NCBI RefSeq assembly: GCF_008329645.1
Contig: NZ_CP043474.1
Span: 2,976,001-3,040,000, forward strand
Origin: Mycolicibacterium grossiae
GTDB lineage: Bacteria > Actinomycetota > Actinomycetes > Mycobacteriales > Mycobacteriaceae
Length of the DNA stretch: 64,000 bases
Direction: 5' to 3'
A program made the position numbers and the translations under genes. This document shows, in pieces, positions 16,948 through 26,016 of this stretch. Position 1 is the first letter of the stretch. Every line of letters begins with the position of its first letter. The notes below the pieces were generated by a model. The model was given only the letters and a program-made list of their open reading frames with translations, did not search any database and was not told the origin of the DNA.

Positions 16948-17873
16948 CGGCCGCGCACCAGGCAGGCCGCGGCGGCGACGACGGCCGCGCCCCAGCCGAC
17001 GGTGCGCGCGAGCCGGACCGCCGGCGCAATGTCGGCGGGCACCGGAGGTCGGCCCTGGCCCATCAGCGCGCGGTGTTCGCGCCGGTTGCCGTAGTAGGTG
17101 TTCACCCCGCCCAGCCGTATGCCCAACGCCCCGGCGAAACTCGCTTCGACGACGCCGGCGTTGGGGCTGGGGTGGCGCCGCGCGTCGCGCCGCCACGCCA
17201 CCCAGGCGCCGCGCCGGTCCGGTCCGGCGGTGACGGTCAGCAACCCGCCCAGGCGGGCGCCCGGTAGGCCGAGGACGTCGTCGACGCGCGCTGCCGCCCA
17301 GCCGAACTGCTCGTAGCGGGCACTGTGGTGACCGATCATGGCGTCGAGGGTGTTGACGGCGCGGTGCGTCACCAGGCCAGGCACGCCCGCCACGGCACCC
17401 CACAGGTGCGACGCGACGACGGCGTCGCTGGTGTTCTCCGCGACGGATTCGACGACGGCGCGGGCGATCTCGTCGGGCGACAGGGCGGCGGTATCGCGTC
17501 CGACCAGGTTGCGCAGCCGCTGCCGGGCGCCGTCGAGGTCGCCGCCGTCGAGCAGTGCCGCCACCGCGGTGGCCTCGCGCTCCAGGGACCGCCCACCCAG
17601 CACCGCCCACGTCACTACGGCGGTCAGCAGCGTCGCGGCGAGCGGCGACCGCGCTCGGCGCTGGGCGTATTGCGCGGCGGCGGTGACGCCACCGACCAGC
17701 ACCGCCTCGTGCAGGATGCCGCGGCGGCGGTCGTCGGCGTAGCTCACGCGTTCCAGCGCGGCCGCCGTGCGGCCGAACCCGGCGACGGGGTGGAAGCGGC
17801 GCGGGTCGCCGAGCACGCGGTCGGCGGCGTGGCCGAGCAGCAGGCCCGCCGCCCGCGCCGTCAGCGGTCGCAC
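16944..17873 (-). CDS. cobD: Adenosylcobinamide-phosphate synthase CobD (CbiB)
   Basis: 309 residues, an integral membrane protein with several hydrophobic segments. It attaches aminopropanol (or its phosphate) to adenosylcobyric acid. Family motifs: [22 protein letters not shown] at the N-terminus, [39 protein letters not shown] segment, [30 protein letters not shown], and [19 protein letters not shown]. It starts at GTG 17873, 26 bp from divergent cobU. Confidence 0.93.
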   Translation of the reverse strand: MRPLTARAAGLLLGHAADRVLGDPRRFHPVAGFGRTAAALERVSYADDRRRGILHEAVLVGGVTAAAQYAQRRARSPLAATLLTAVVTWAVLGGRSLEREATAVAALLDGGDLDGARQRLRNLVGRDTAALSPDEIARAVVESVAENTSDAVVASHLWGAVAGVPGLVTHRAVNTLDAMIGHHSARYEQFGWAAARVDDVLGLPGARLGGLLTVTAGPDRRGAWVAWRRDARRHPSPNAGVVEASFAGALGIRLGGVNTYYGNRREHRALMGQGRPPVPADIAPAVRLARTVGWGAAVVAAAACLVRGR

Positions 17874-17887
17874 GGCCGGCCCGCCCC

Positions 17888-17893
17888 TAGGAT
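17888..17893 (+). promoter_or_regulatory. -10 hexamer TAGGAT, leaderless cobU
   Basis: TAGGAT lies 6 nt before GTG 17900 in the 26-bp divergent gap. Confidence 0.5.
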
Positions 17894-17899
17894 GGCGGC

Positions 17900-18421
17900 G
17901 TGCGGATCCTGGTCACCGGCGGCGTGCGGTCCGGAAAGTCGCGGCACGCCGAGCAGCTGCTGCGGACCGCGACGGGCGTCACCTACGTCGCACCCGGCCG
18001 GCCCGCGGACGGCTCGGACCCGGACTGGGACGACCGCGTCGCGCGGCACCGCGCGACCCGCCCGGCGGACTGGACCACGGTGGAGACCACGGACGTCGCG
18101 GCGGCGCTGGGGGTGGCGGCCGGCCCGGTGCTCGTCGACTGCCTCGGCACGTGGGTCGTGGCGATCCTCGACGACGGCCTCTGGGACTGCCCGGCCCCGG
18201 AGGTGCATACCGCGGTCGACGAGCGCCTGGACGCGCTGTGCGGGGCGCTGCGCACCGTCGACGACGCCGTGGTGGTGAGCAACGAGGTGGGCCTCGGCGT
18301 GGTGCCGTCGCACCGCTCCGGAGTGCTGTTCCGCGACGTTCTGGGCACGGTCAACCAACGCGTGGCCACGGTGTGCGACGAGGTGCACCTGGTGATCGCC
18401 GGGCGCGTGCTGACGCTCTGA
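17900..18421 (+). CDS. cobU: Adenosylcobinamide kinase/guanylyltransferase CobU (CobP)
   Basis: 173 residues. This bifunctional enzyme phosphorylates adenosylcobinamide and adds GMP to make the GDP-activated intermediate. P-loop VTGGVRSGKSRHAEQL at residues 5-20; the guanylylated histidine lies in DDRVARHRATRPADW; NEVGLGVVPSHRSGVLFRDVLGTVNQRVA is the C-terminal signature. It is transcribed alone on the plus strand, between cobD and cobB, and is probably leaderless. Confidence 0.93.
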   Translation: MRILVTGGVRSGKSRHAEQLLRTATGVTYVAPGRPADGSDPDWDDRVARHRATRPADWTTVETTDVAAALGVAAGPVLVDCLGTWVVAILDDGLWDCPAPEVHTAVDERLDALCGALRTVDDAVVVSNEVGLGVVPSHRSGVLFRDVLGTVNQRVATVCDEVHLVIAGRVLTL

Positions 18422-18432
18422 GGCGGCGGGAA

Positions 18433-19785
18433 TCATCGCGCCGTCGCGTGCACGGCGTCGGCGAACCGCTGCGCCAACCGCGGATGGCCGGCCCAGTGGG
18501 TGTGCAGGTACGACGCGTGCAGCGTTGGGCCACCGAAGCCCTCGCCGATGCCGTGCATCACCCACGCCGAGCGGACGCCCTCGCACGGAGTCACCCGGGT
18601 GCGGTGGAATTCGTGTCCGGTGACCTCGTCGCCGGCGGCGGCCAGCAGCGTGTCGTGCGGTGACGTCGCGGCGCGGTAGCCCAGCACCAGCTTCGGGGTC
18701 ATCGCCGCGGTCGCGGGCAGCGCACCGATCATCGCCGTGCCGTCGAGCGTGGCGCACAGGTAGGTGAGCCCGGCGCACTCGGCGACGGTCGGCACGCCGT
18801 CGGCGATCGCCGCCCGCAGCGTTGCGAGAAGCGCCGTGTTGCCGGCCAATTCGGCCGCGTGCACCTCGGGGAAGCCGCCGCCGAGGTAGATGCCCGCCGT
18901 GCCGGACGGCAGGTCGGCGTCGACGAGCGGATCGACGTCGACCACGTCGCAGCCCGCGGCGCGCAGCAGTTCCTCGGTCTCGGCGTAGCGGAACGTGAAC
19001 GCCCGCCCGCCTGCCATCGCCACCACCGGCCGGTGCCGCGTCGCAGCGGTGACCTCCGCGGCGGGATCCCACGGCGGCACGTCCAGAGCCGGTGCCGTAC
19101 GGGCGATGTCGAGGACGGCGCCGACGTCGACGTGCTCCTCGATGACGGCCGCCATCCGTGCCAGCGTGGCCGCCGACTCGGCGCGCTCCGCGGCGGGCAC
19201 CAGCCCGAGGTGCCGCGACGGCGTCTCGACGCCCGCGTCGCGCGGCAGAATGCCGAGCACCGGAATGCCGGTGCGCTGCAACGCCCGGACGACCTCGTCG
19301 GCGTGGCGCTGGGTGCGGACCTTGTTCAGCACGACGCCCGCCACGCGCACCGCGGGATCGAACGCGGCGATGCCCGCCACCACGGCGGCGTGCGTGCGGG
19401 AGGCGTGCGACACGTCGACCACCAGCACCACCGGGGTGGCGGTCAGCGCCGCGACGTGCGCGGTGGACGCCTCGCCCTCGGTGCCGAGGCGCCCGTCGAA
19501 GAGCCCCATCACGCCCTCGACGACGGCGACGTCGGCGCCCGCCGCGCCGTGCCGCAGCAGGGGGACGACGCGGTGCTCGCCGCACAGGTACGGGTCGAGG
19601 TTGCGCCCGGGTCTGCCGGTGGCCAGCGCGTGGTAGCCGGGGTCGATGAAGTCCGGGCCCACCTTGTGGCCGGACACGGTGTGGCCCCGCGCGGCGATCG
19701 CCGCCATCAGGCCGGTGGCGACGGTGGTCTTGCCGTGCCCGGACGCCGGCGCGGCGATCACCACGCGGGCCAGTGCGGCGGTCAC
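18433..19785 (-). CDS. cobB: Cobyrinate/hydrogenobyrinate a,c-diamide synthase CobB
   Basis: 450 residues. It amidates the a and c side chains of hydrogenobyrinic acid (aerobic route) with glutamine and ATP. P-loop VVIAAPASGHGKTTVATGLMAAI near the N-terminus, SGHKVGPDFIDPGYHALATGRPGRNLDPYL, VEGVMGLFDG, and a glutaminase-like half with YLGGGFPEVHAAELAGN, the nucleophile Cys in VAECAGLTYLC and GHEFHRTRV. GTG 19785 overlaps the cobO stop as GTGA, giving the operon chelatase-cobO-cobB. Confidence 0.95.
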   Translation of the reverse strand: MTAALARVVIAAPASGHGKTTVATGLMAAIAARGHTVSGHKVGPDFIDPGYHALATGRPGRNLDPYLCGEHRVVPLLRHGAAGADVAVVEGVMGLFDGRLGTEGEASTAHVAALTATPVVLVVDVSHASRTHAAVVAGIAAFDPAVRVAGVVLNKVRTQRHADEVVRALQRTGIPVLGILPRDAGVETPSRHLGLVPAAERAESAATLARMAAVIEEHVDVGAVLDIARTAPALDVPPWDPAAEVTAATRHRPVVAMAGGRAFTFRYAETEELLRAAGCDVVDVDPLVDADLPSGTAGIYLGGGFPEVHAAELAGNTALLATLRAAIADGVPTVAECAGLTYLCATLDGTAMIGALPATAAMTPKLVLGYRAATSPHDTLLAAAGDEVTGHEFHRTRVTPCEGVRSAWVMHGIGEGFGGPTLHASYLHTHWAGHPRLAQRFADAVHATAR

Positions 19786-20396
19786 CACTCGATGCCTCGC
19801 TGGCCCTTCTGGCCGGCGTCCATGGGGTGCTTCACCTTGCCCATCTCGGTGACGAGCTCGGCGATCTCGACGAGCTTGGGGTCGGCGCGGCGGCCGGTGA
19901 CGATGACGTGCTGGCGGCCGGGTCGCTGTGCGAGTGTCGCCACCACGTCGTCGACGTCGATCCATCCCCAGGCGATGGGGTAGGTGAACTCGTCGAGCAC
20001 GTACAGGTCGTGGGTCTGCGCGGCGAGGCGGCGCTGGATCTCGCGCCAGCCCTCGACGGCCGCTGCGGCGTGGTCGGATTCGTCGCCGGCCTTGCGGCTC
20101 CACGACCAGCCCGAGCCCATCTTGTGCCATTGCACCGGCCCGCCCTCACCGGTCTCGGCGTGCAGCGCGCCGAGCCGTTCCAGCACGGTCTGCTCGCCGA
20201 TGCGCCACTTGGCCGACTTGACGAACTGGAACACGCCGATGTCGAAGCCCTGGTTCCAGCCGCGTAGCGCGAGACCGAAGGCGGCGGTGGACTTTCCCTT
20301 GCCGTCGCCGGTGTGCACGATGAGCAGCGGCCGGTTGCGCCGCTGCCGGGTGGTGAGGTTGTCGTCGGGAACGGTGACCGGCTGTCCCTGCGGCAT
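19782..20396 (-). CDS. cobO: Cob(I)yrinic acid a,c-diamide adenosyltransferase CobO
   Basis: 204 residues. CobO moves the 5'-deoxyadenosyl group from ATP to the reduced cobalt. P-loop LLIVHTGDGKGKSTAAFGLALRGWNQG; the family motifs IGVFQFVKSAKWRIGEQ, LYVLDEFTYPIAWGW and HVIVTGRRADPKLVEIAELVTEMGKVKHPMDAGQKGQRGIEW at the C-terminus are intact. ATG 20396 overlaps the chelatase-gene stop (TGATG). It matches the CobO/BtuR family rather than PduO. Confidence 0.95.
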   Translation of the reverse strand: MPQGQPVTVPDDNLTTRQRRNRPLLIVHTGDGKGKSTAAFGLALRGWNQGFDIGVFQFVKSAKWRIGEQTVLERLGALHAETGEGGPVQWHKMGSGWSWSRKAGDESDHAAAAVEGWREIQRRLAAQTHDLYVLDEFTYPIAWGWIDVDDVVATLAQRPGRQHVIVTGRRADPKLVEIAELVTEMGKVKHPMDAGQKGQRGIEW

Positions 20397-22393
20397 CAGG
20401 CGGCCCCCCGGGTGGCGTCGCGGACGATGTCGGTGAGCGCGCGGGCGTCGACGCGCGCCAGCGGGACGTGGTCGGCGCCGAGGTGGGTCGCCAGCCGTTG
20501 GGCCAGCCCCATGCGCATCCGCCCGCTCTCGCAGTCCACGACGACGCCCGAAACACCCTGTTGGCGCAAGTGATCCGCGGCCCGTCGGGAGCGTGCGACG
20601 GCGTCGGTGCCCGCGGTGGCGCGGCCGTCGGTGACCACCACCAGCAGCGGACGTCGCGACGGGTCGCGCAGCCGTTCCCGGCGCACCACCTCGGCGGCCT
20701 CGACGAGCCCCTCGGCGAGCGGTGTGCGGCCGCCGGCGGGCAGGTCGTCGAGGCGCCGCGCGGCGACGTCCACGCTGCGGGTGGCCGGCAGCGCGAGGTC
20801 GGCGCCCCGGTCGCGGAACGTCACCAGCGCCACCCGGTCCCGGCGACGGTAGGCATCCAGCAGCAGCGACAGGATGGCGGTCTTCACCTGCTGCATGCGC
20901 TCGCGGGCGGCCATCGAGCCCGAGGTGTCGACGACGAACAGCACCAGGTTGGCCTCGCGGCCCTCGCGCACCGCGCGCCGGACGTCGTCGGCGCGCAGGA
21001 CGAGCCGCCCGGCGGTGCGGCCGCGCCCACGCTGGTGCGGGGCGGCGGCACGGACGGTCTCCAGCAGGTGAATGCCGGTGCCGCCGTGCGGGGTCGAGCC
21101 GGTGCGCAGACCGGAGCTGGTGCGGGCGCGGCTGCGCCGGCCGGCCTGGCCGTCGCCCACGCCGGTGACGGTGAACAGCCGGGTCGCGTACGGCGTGCCG
21201 CCGGGCACCGGCGCGGCCGGCGGAGGGGTGCCGCCGGCGCCGGCGTCGGGCGGCGCGGCCGACGGCTCGGTGGCCGACTCGCTGGGCGGCTCGCCACCGG
21301 GCGGGTCGGGATCGTCGTCGGGACCGTCACCCGGCCCACCGTCGCCGCCGCCGTCCGGGTCGTCGGGCGGCAGCATGTCGTCGAGTTCGGCGTCGTCGAG
21401 ACCCGGTGTGTCGAACGGGTTGCGCCGACGACGGTGCGGCAGTGCGAGTTTCGCGGCGACCCGCAGGTCGGTGACGGTGATGTCGGTGCGGCCCTGCCAT
21501 GCGGCGTGGGCGGCCGCGGTGCGTGCGGTGACGATGTCGGCGCGCATGCCGTCCACCCCGAACGCCGCGCACAGCTCGGCCACCTTCAGCAGTGCGGCCG
21601 CGGTGATCTCGACGGCGGGCAGCGCCTCCTGGGCGGCGGTGATCCGCGCGCGTAGCCGGTCCTCGGCGTCGGCCCACGCGGCGCGGAAGGCGACCGGGTC
21701 GGCATCGAACGCCAGCCGGCGGCGCACCACCTCGGCGCGCTGCGCTGGGTCGCGTGGCGCGGCCACCTCGACGGTGAGCCCGAAGCGGTCGAGCAGCTGC
21801 GGGCGCAGCTCGCCCTCCTCCGGGTTCATGGTGCCGACGAGCACGAAACGTGCTGCGTGCGTGACGGATACGTTGTCGCGCTCGACGGTGAGCCGGCCCA
21901 TGGCGGCGGCGTCGAGCAGCAGGTCCACCAGGTGGTCGTGCAGCAGGTTGACCTCGTCGACGTACAGGATGCCGCGGTGCGCGCGGGCGAGCAGGCCGGG
22001 TTCGAAGGCCACGGCGCCGTCGCGCAGCGCGCGTTCCAGGTGGATGGATCCGGCCACCCGGTCCTCGGTGGCGCCGACGGGCAGCTCGACCAGGCGCACC
22101 GGCCGGGTCTCGACGGCGGCGTCGTCGGCGAACGGCCCGTCGGGCGACAGTGGCTGCGGATCGGCGGGGTCGGTGGAGAACCGGTCGCCGGCCACCACGT
22201 CGATGTGCGGCAGCACGTGGGCGAGCGCGCGCACCAGCGTCGACTTGGCGGTGCCCTTCTCGCCGCGCACCAGCACCCCGCCGATGGCCGGGTCGATGGC
22301 GCACAGCACCAGCGCCAGGGCCATGTCGTCGAGACCGCCGGGGGCGTCGGGATCCCCGCCGACGACGGCCGGGAAGGGGTACAGCTGCTGCAT
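20396..22393 (-). CDS. Fused ChlI/ChlD-type chelatase ATPase, probable CobN partner
   Basis: 665 residues. Residues 1-340 are the ChlI/BchI AAA+ domain: Walker A GEKGTAKST (about 44-52), HIDVVAGDRFSTDPADP, LVELPVGATEDRVAGSIHLERAL, Walker B ILYVDEVNLLHDHLVD, GTMNPEEGELRPQLLDRFGL. A Pro/Gly/Asp-rich linker (about 345-415) leads to a ChlD-like von Willebrand A domain with MIDAS motif FVVDTSGSMAARERM. It resembles M. tuberculosis Rv2850c by order (next to cobO and cobB). In actinobacteria lacking cobS/cobT such proteins are thought to drive CobN cobalt insertion; its place inside this cluster supports that, but Mg chelation for another pathway cannot be ruled out. Confidence 0.88.
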   Translation of the reverse strand: MQQLYPFPAVVGGDPDAPGGLDDMALALVLCAIDPAIGGVLVRGEKGTAKSTLVRALAHVLPHIDVVAGDRFSTDPADPQPLSPDGPFADDAAVETRPVRLVELPVGATEDRVAGSIHLERALRDGAVAFEPGLLARAHRGILYVDEVNLLHDHLVDLLLDAAAMGRLTVERDNVSVTHAARFVLVGTMNPEEGELRPQLLDRFGLTVEVAAPRDPAQRAEVVRRRLAFDADPVAFRAAWADAEDRLRARITAAQEALPAVEITAAALLKVAELCAAFGVDGMRADIVTARTAAAHAAWQGRTDITVTDLRVAAKLALPHRRRRNPFDTPGLDDAELDDMLPPDDPDGGGDGGPGDGPDDDPDPPGGEPPSESATEPSAAPPDAGAGGTPPPAAPVPGGTPYATRLFTVTGVGDGQAGRRSRARTSSGLRTGSTPHGGTGIHLLETVRAAAPHQRGRGRTAGRLVLRADDVRRAVREGREANLVLFVVDTSGSMAARERMQQVKTAILSLLLDAYRRRDRVALVTFRDRGADLALPATRSVDVAARRLDDLPAGGRTPLAEGLVEAAEVVRRERLRDPSRRPLLVVVTDGRATAGTDAVARSRRAADHLRQQGVSGVVVDCESGRMRMGLAQRLATHLGADHVPLARVDARALTDIVRDATRGAA

Positions 22394-22459
22394 GGAGGCT
22401 CCGCTCTAGATCGCCGGCACGGGCTCGCGAGGCTGGCGGGGCACCTCGCGCTCCTACGC

Positions 22460-22465
22460 TAGCAT
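22460..22465 (+). promoter_or_regulatory. -10 hexamer TAGCAT, leaderless cobL
   Basis: TAGCAT lies 7 nt before GTG 22473 in the 79-bp gap divergent to the chelatase gene. Confidence 0.5.
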
Positions 22466-22472
22466 CGCCGCC

Positions 22473-23678
22473 GTGAGCCTCGGTGACGTGCGTCTGACCG
22501 TCGTCGGAGTGGGTGCGGACGGCTGGTCGGGCCTGACGGAGGCCGTCCGCGACGTCATCGTCGCGGCCGAGGTGGTGCTCGGCGCGCCGCGTCAGCTGGA
22601 CCTGCTGCCCGCCGTCGCGGGTCAGCGTCGGACGGCGTGGCCGTCGCCGCTGCGGGCCGGGCTGGAGGCCGTGCTGATCGAGTGTGCGGGTCACCGCACC
22701 GTGGCGCTGGCGTCCGGCGACCCGATGGTCAGCGGCATTGGCAGCACCCTCGTCGAGGTCCTCGGTCCCGATCGGGTGAGCGTCGTCCCGCACGTGTCGT
22801 CGGTGGCCCTGGCCCGCGCGCGGCTCGGATGGTCGGCGGAATCCGCCGTCGTCGTCAGCGCGGTGGGCCGCGACGTGCACGCAGTGCTGCGCGAGCTGGC
22901 CCCCGACCGGCGGGTGCTGGTGCTGTCCGCCGACGATCGCACGCCGGCCGACCTCGCGGCGCTGCTCACCGCGCACGGCTACGGCGCCAGCCGCATGGTG
23001 GTGCTCGGCGACCTCGGCGCGGCGCACGAATCGCGAACGGAGACAACGGCGGCGGCGTTCGACGGGCCGTCGCCACGGCTCAACGTGGTGGCCGTCGAGG
23101 CGGTCGGACCCCTCGTCGCGGGCTGGGCGTCCGGGCTGCCCGACGAGGCGTTCGAGCACGACGGCCAGCTGACCAAGCGCGACCTGCGGGCCGCCGCGCT
23201 CGCGCGCCTGCTTCCCGCACCGGGGCAGCTGCTGTGGGACGTCGGGGCGGGCGCCGGGTCGATCGGCATCGAGTGGCTGCGCGCGCACCCGGCGTGCCGC
23301 GCGGTGGCGGTGGAGGCCGACGCGGTCCGCGCCGAACGGATTGGCCGCAACGCTCGTGCCCTCGGGGTGCCCGCATTGCGCGTCGTGCACGGCAGCGCGC
23401 CCGGTGCGCTGGCCGACCTGCCCGCCCCGGACGCGATCTTCGTCGGCGGCGGCGCGACGCGGCCCGGGGTGCTGCCGGCGTGCGTGGCGGCGTTGCGGCC
23501 GGGCGGGCGGCTGGTGGTGCACGGCGTGACGCTGGAGACCGAGACGCTGCTGGCCGCGGCGTACGGCGAGCGTGGCGGGGAACTCACCCGCATCCACGTC
23601 GAGCACGCGGCGCCGGTCGGCACCTTCACGGGGTGGACGCCGTCGCGCGCCGTCACGCAGTGGGCGTGGCGCGCCTGA
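22473..23678 (+). CDS. cobL: Precorrin-6Y C5,15-methyltransferase (decarboxylating) CobL
   Basis: 401 residues, a fusion of CbiE-like and CbiT-like methyltransferases. It methylates C5 and C15 and decarboxylates the acetate of ring C to give precorrin-8. N-terminal half: RLTVVGVGADGWSGLTEAVRDVIVAAEVVLGAPRQLDLLP and ALASGDPMVSGIGSTLVE; C-terminal half: DEAFEHDGQLTKRDLRAAALARLLPAPGQLLWDVGAGAGSIGIEWLR (SAM-binding DVGAGAGSIGIE) and PDAIFVGGGATRPGVL. It acts after CobK. The end overlaps the convergent bluB by 26 bp. Confidence 0.94.
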   Translation: MSLGDVRLTVVGVGADGWSGLTEAVRDVIVAAEVVLGAPRQLDLLPAVAGQRRTAWPSPLRAGLEAVLIECAGHRTVALASGDPMVSGIGSTLVEVLGPDRVSVVPHVSSVALARARLGWSAESAVVVSAVGRDVHAVLRELAPDRRVLVLSADDRTPADLAALLTAHGYGASRMVVLGDLGAAHESRTETTAAAFDGPSPRLNVVAVEAVGPLVAGWASGLPDEAFEHDGQLTKRDLRAAALARLLPAPGQLLWDVGAGAGSIGIEWLRAHPACRAVAVEADAVRAERIGRNARALGVPALRVVHGSAPGALADLPAPDAIFVGGGATRPGVLPACVAALRPGGRLVVHGVTLETETLLAAAYGERGGELTRIHVEHAAPVGTFTGWTPSRAVTQWAWRA

Positions 23679-24297
23679 GGTCGTAGCGCTCGTCGTGCAC
23701 GACGGCGTGCAGCGGGTCGCGGTGCCGCCAGCCGTAGCGCTCCAGGTCCGGCGTGTCCGGGAGGTCGGCCACGGGTCCGAGGCACAGCCACGCGACCGGC
23801 CGCACGTGGACGGGCAGGCCCACCAGCTCGGCGAGGAACTCCTCGCGGTAGAAGGACACCCACCCGACGCCCAGGCCCTCGGCGGTCGCGGCGAGCCAGA
23901 GGTTCTGGATCGCGCACACCACGGAGTACAGCCCGGCGTCGTCGATCGCGTGCCGGCCCAGCACGTGCGCGCCGCCGCGGGCGGCGTCGTAGCCGACCAC
24001 CACGCCCAGGCCCGACTCCCGGATGCCCTCGATCTTGATGCGCGCGAACGTCTCGGCTCGCTCGCCGTCGAGGCGGGCGGCGAAGACGTCGCGTTCGGCG
24101 CGTACGTGGTCGGCGAAGGCGTCGAGCGTCGCGGGGGAGCGGACCAGGATGAAGTCCCACGGTTGCGACATGCCGACCGACGGCGCCGCGTGTGCCGCGG
24201 CCAGGACGCGCTGCAGCACGGCGGGCGCCACGGGCTGACCAGTGAACTCGCGTCGGGTGTCGCGGCGGCGGTGGATGACGTCGTAGAGGTCGGTCAC
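23653..24297 (-). CDS. bluB: 5,6-dimethylbenzimidazole synthase BluB
   Basis: 214 residues. BluB breaks down reduced FMN with oxygen to make dimethylbenzimidazole, the lower ligand of B12. Motifs: LYDVIHRRRDTRREFTGQPV, APSVGMSQPWDFILVRSP, ARIKIEGIRESGLGVVVGYD, GLYSVVCAIQNLWLAATAEGLGVGWVSFY. It is in the nitroreductase fold, but this set is specific for BluB. GTG 24297 overlaps the cobM stop as GTGA. Its presence shows the cluster makes complete cobalamin with its own lower ligand. Confidence 0.92.
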   Translation of the reverse strand: MTDLYDVIHRRRDTRREFTGQPVAPAVLQRVLAAAHAAPSVGMSQPWDFILVRSPATLDAFADHVRAERDVFAARLDGERAETFARIKIEGIRESGLGVVVGYDAARGGAHVLGRHAIDDAGLYSVVCAIQNLWLAATAEGLGVGWVSFYREEFLAELVGLPVHVRPVAWLCLGPVADLPDTPDLERYGWRHRDPLHAVVHDERYDLRRATPTA

Positions 24298-25091
24298 CGG
24301 CGGCCACCGGTCGTCGAGCCGGAGCGGTCGCGCTGCGCGTCGTAGAGGTGGCTCTCGCCGGCGCAGGGATCGGGCCGCTCGCCGAGCGCGCGCCCGACGA
24401 GGATCACCGCCGCCTGCCGCAGGTCGGCGGCCTCCGTCGCCTCGGCGATGTCGGCCACGGTGCCGCGCACGACGATCTCCCCGGGTTGCGATGCGCGGTA
24501 GACCACCGCCACCGGGCAGTCCGCGCCCAGGATCGGTGCGACCTCCGCCATCAGCGCCCGGATGCGCGTGATTGCGAGGTGCAGCACCAGCGTGGCGCCG
24601 GTCGCGGCGAACGCCGTCAGCGACTCGGCGTCGGGCATGGCCGTCGAACGTTGCTGGGTCCGGGTCAGCACCACCGACTGCGTCACCAGCGGCACGGTCA
24701 GCTCGCGGCCCACCCGGGCGGCCGCCGCGGCGTAGGCCGGGACGCCCGGCGTCACCGTCCACGGCACGCCGGCGGCGTCGAGGCGCCGGGTCTGTTCGGA
24801 CACCGCGCTGTAGATCGACGGGTCGCCCGACACCAACCGGACCACGCGCCGTCCCGCGCGGTGGGCGGTGACCATGGCGGCGACGATCGCGTCGAGGTCG
24901 AGGTGCGCGGTGTCGACGCGTTCGGCCGACGGCGAGCAGTGCGCCAGCACCCCGTCGTCGAGGTAGGTGCCGGGGAAGAGCACCACGTCGGCATCGGCGA
25001 GCAGGCGCGTGGCGCGGACCGTGAGCAGGTCGGCGGCACCGGGGCCGGCGCCGACGAAGTGCACGTGGCGTGCGGTGGAGTCATCGGACAC
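24294..25091 (-). CDS. cobM: Precorrin-4 C11-methyltransferase CobM
   Basis: 265 residues from GTG 25091. CobM methylates C11 of precorrin-4 with SAM. Motifs: [92 protein letters not shown], and CPVAVVYRASQPGEIVVRGTVADI. I prefer GTG 25091 because GACACT lies 6 nt upstream (leaderless pattern); GTG 25106 is the alternative. It heads a two-gene unit with bluB and is divergent from the formylglycine-generating enzyme gene. Confidence 0.94.
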   Translation of the reverse strand: MSDDSTARHVHFVGAGPGAADLLTVRATRLLADADVVLFPGTYLDDGVLAHCSPSAERVDTAHLDLDAIVAAMVTAHRAGRRVVRLVSGDPSIYSAVSEQTRRLDAAGVPWTVTPGVPAYAAAAARVGRELTVPLVTQSVVLTRTQQRSTAMPDAESLTAFAATGATLVLHLAITRIRALMAEVAPILGADCPVAVVYRASQPGEIVVRGTVADIAEATEAADLRQAAVILVGRALGERPDPCAGESHLYDAQRDRSGSTTGGRR

Positions 25092-25097
25092 CCGATC

Positions 25098-25103
25098 AGT
25101 GTC
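25098..25103 (-). promoter_or_regulatory. -10 hexamer GACACT, leaderless cobM
   Basis: On the minus strand GACACT is followed by 6 nt and GTG 25091. Confidence 0.4.
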
Positions 25104-25110
25104 CACTGCC

Positions 25111-25116
25111 TACCCT
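25111..25116 (+). promoter_or_regulatory. -10 hexamer TACCCT, leaderless FGE gene
   Basis: TACCCT lies 6 nt before GTG 25123. This -10 and that of cobM on the other strand are only 8 nt apart, so the divergent promoters must overlap. Confidence 0.5.
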
Positions 25117-25122
25117 GGGAGC

Positions 25123-26016
25123 GTGCTCACGGAGTTGGTCGACGTGCCCGGCGGCACGTTCGCGATGGGCGCGACCGGGTTCTATCCCGAGGAGACCCCG
25201 GTGCACGAGGTCGCGGTGGCGGCCTTCGCCGTCGAACGCCACCCCGTCACCAACGCCCAGTTCGCCGCGTTCGTGGCGGATACCGGTTACGTCACCGTGG
25301 CCGAGCGGGCACTGGACCCGGCGGCGTTCCCCGGCGTGCCGGCCGCCGACCTCGCGCCCGGCGCCCTGGTGTTCCGCCCGACCCCGGGACCGGTGGACCT
25401 ACGGGACTGGCGGCAGTGGTGGCACTGGGTGCCCGGGGCGTGTTGGCGGCGCCCCGCCGGGCCGGGGTCGTCGATCGACGACCGGGCCGAGCACCCGGTG
25501 GTGCAGGTGGCCTACCCGGACGCGGTGGCGTATGCGTCGTGGGCCGGGCGCCGGTTGCCGACCGAGGCGCAGTGGGAGTTCGCCGCGCGGGCGGGCACGA
25601 CGACGACCTATCCGTGGGGCGACGAGGCGGCGCCGGACGGGCGGCTGATGGCCAACACGTGGCAGGGACGCTTTCCGTACGACAACCGCGGCGCGCACGG
25701 CTGGTCGGGGACGTCACCGGTGGCGACGTTCCCGCCCAACGGCTTCGGGCTCGCCGACATGATCGGCAACGTGTGGGAGTGGACGACGACGCGCTACGAC
25801 GCGCGGCACCGGCCCGGCAGGGAGACGACGTCGTGCTGCCCCGACCCGGCGGGCGACCCGGCCAGCCATCAGGTCATCAAGGGCGGCTCGCACCTGTGCG
25901 CGCCGGAGTACTGCCACCGCTACCGGCCTGCGGCGCGGTCGTCGCAGTCCCAGGACAGCGCGACCACGCACCTGGGTTTCCGCTGCGTCCTCAGCGATCC
26001 TCCAGCGCGTCGGTGA
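25123..26016 (+). CDS. Formylglycine-generating enzyme (sulfatase-activating)
   Basis: 298 residues, the normal length. It oxidises the active-site Cys (CxPxR) of sulfatases to formylglycine with oxygen and copper. Features: VDVPGGTFAMGATGFYPEETPVHEVAVAAFAVERHPVTNAQFAAFVADTGY at the N-terminus, EHPVVQVAYPDAVAYASWAGRRLPTEAQWEFAARAG, LADMIGNVWEWTT, and the catalytic cysteine pair in HLCAPEYCHRYRP (CxxxxC, equivalent to the human Cys336/Cys341 pair), then HLGFRCV. No sulfatase gene is in the window, so its clients lie elsewhere. It overlaps the convergent DUF302 gene by 26 bp. Confidence 0.93.
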   Translation: MLTELVDVPGGTFAMGATGFYPEETPVHEVAVAAFAVERHPVTNAQFAAFVADTGYVTVAERALDPAAFPGVPAADLAPGALVFRPTPGPVDLRDWRQWWHWVPGACWRRPAGPGSSIDDRAEHPVVQVAYPDAVAYASWAGRRLPTEAQWEFAARAGTTTTYPWGDEAAPDGRLMANTWQGRFPYDNRGAHGWSGTSPVATFPPNGFGLADMIGNVWEWTTTRYDARHRPGRETTSCCPDPAGDPASHQVIKGGSHLCAPEYCHRYRPAARSSQSQDSATTHLGFRCVLSDPPARR

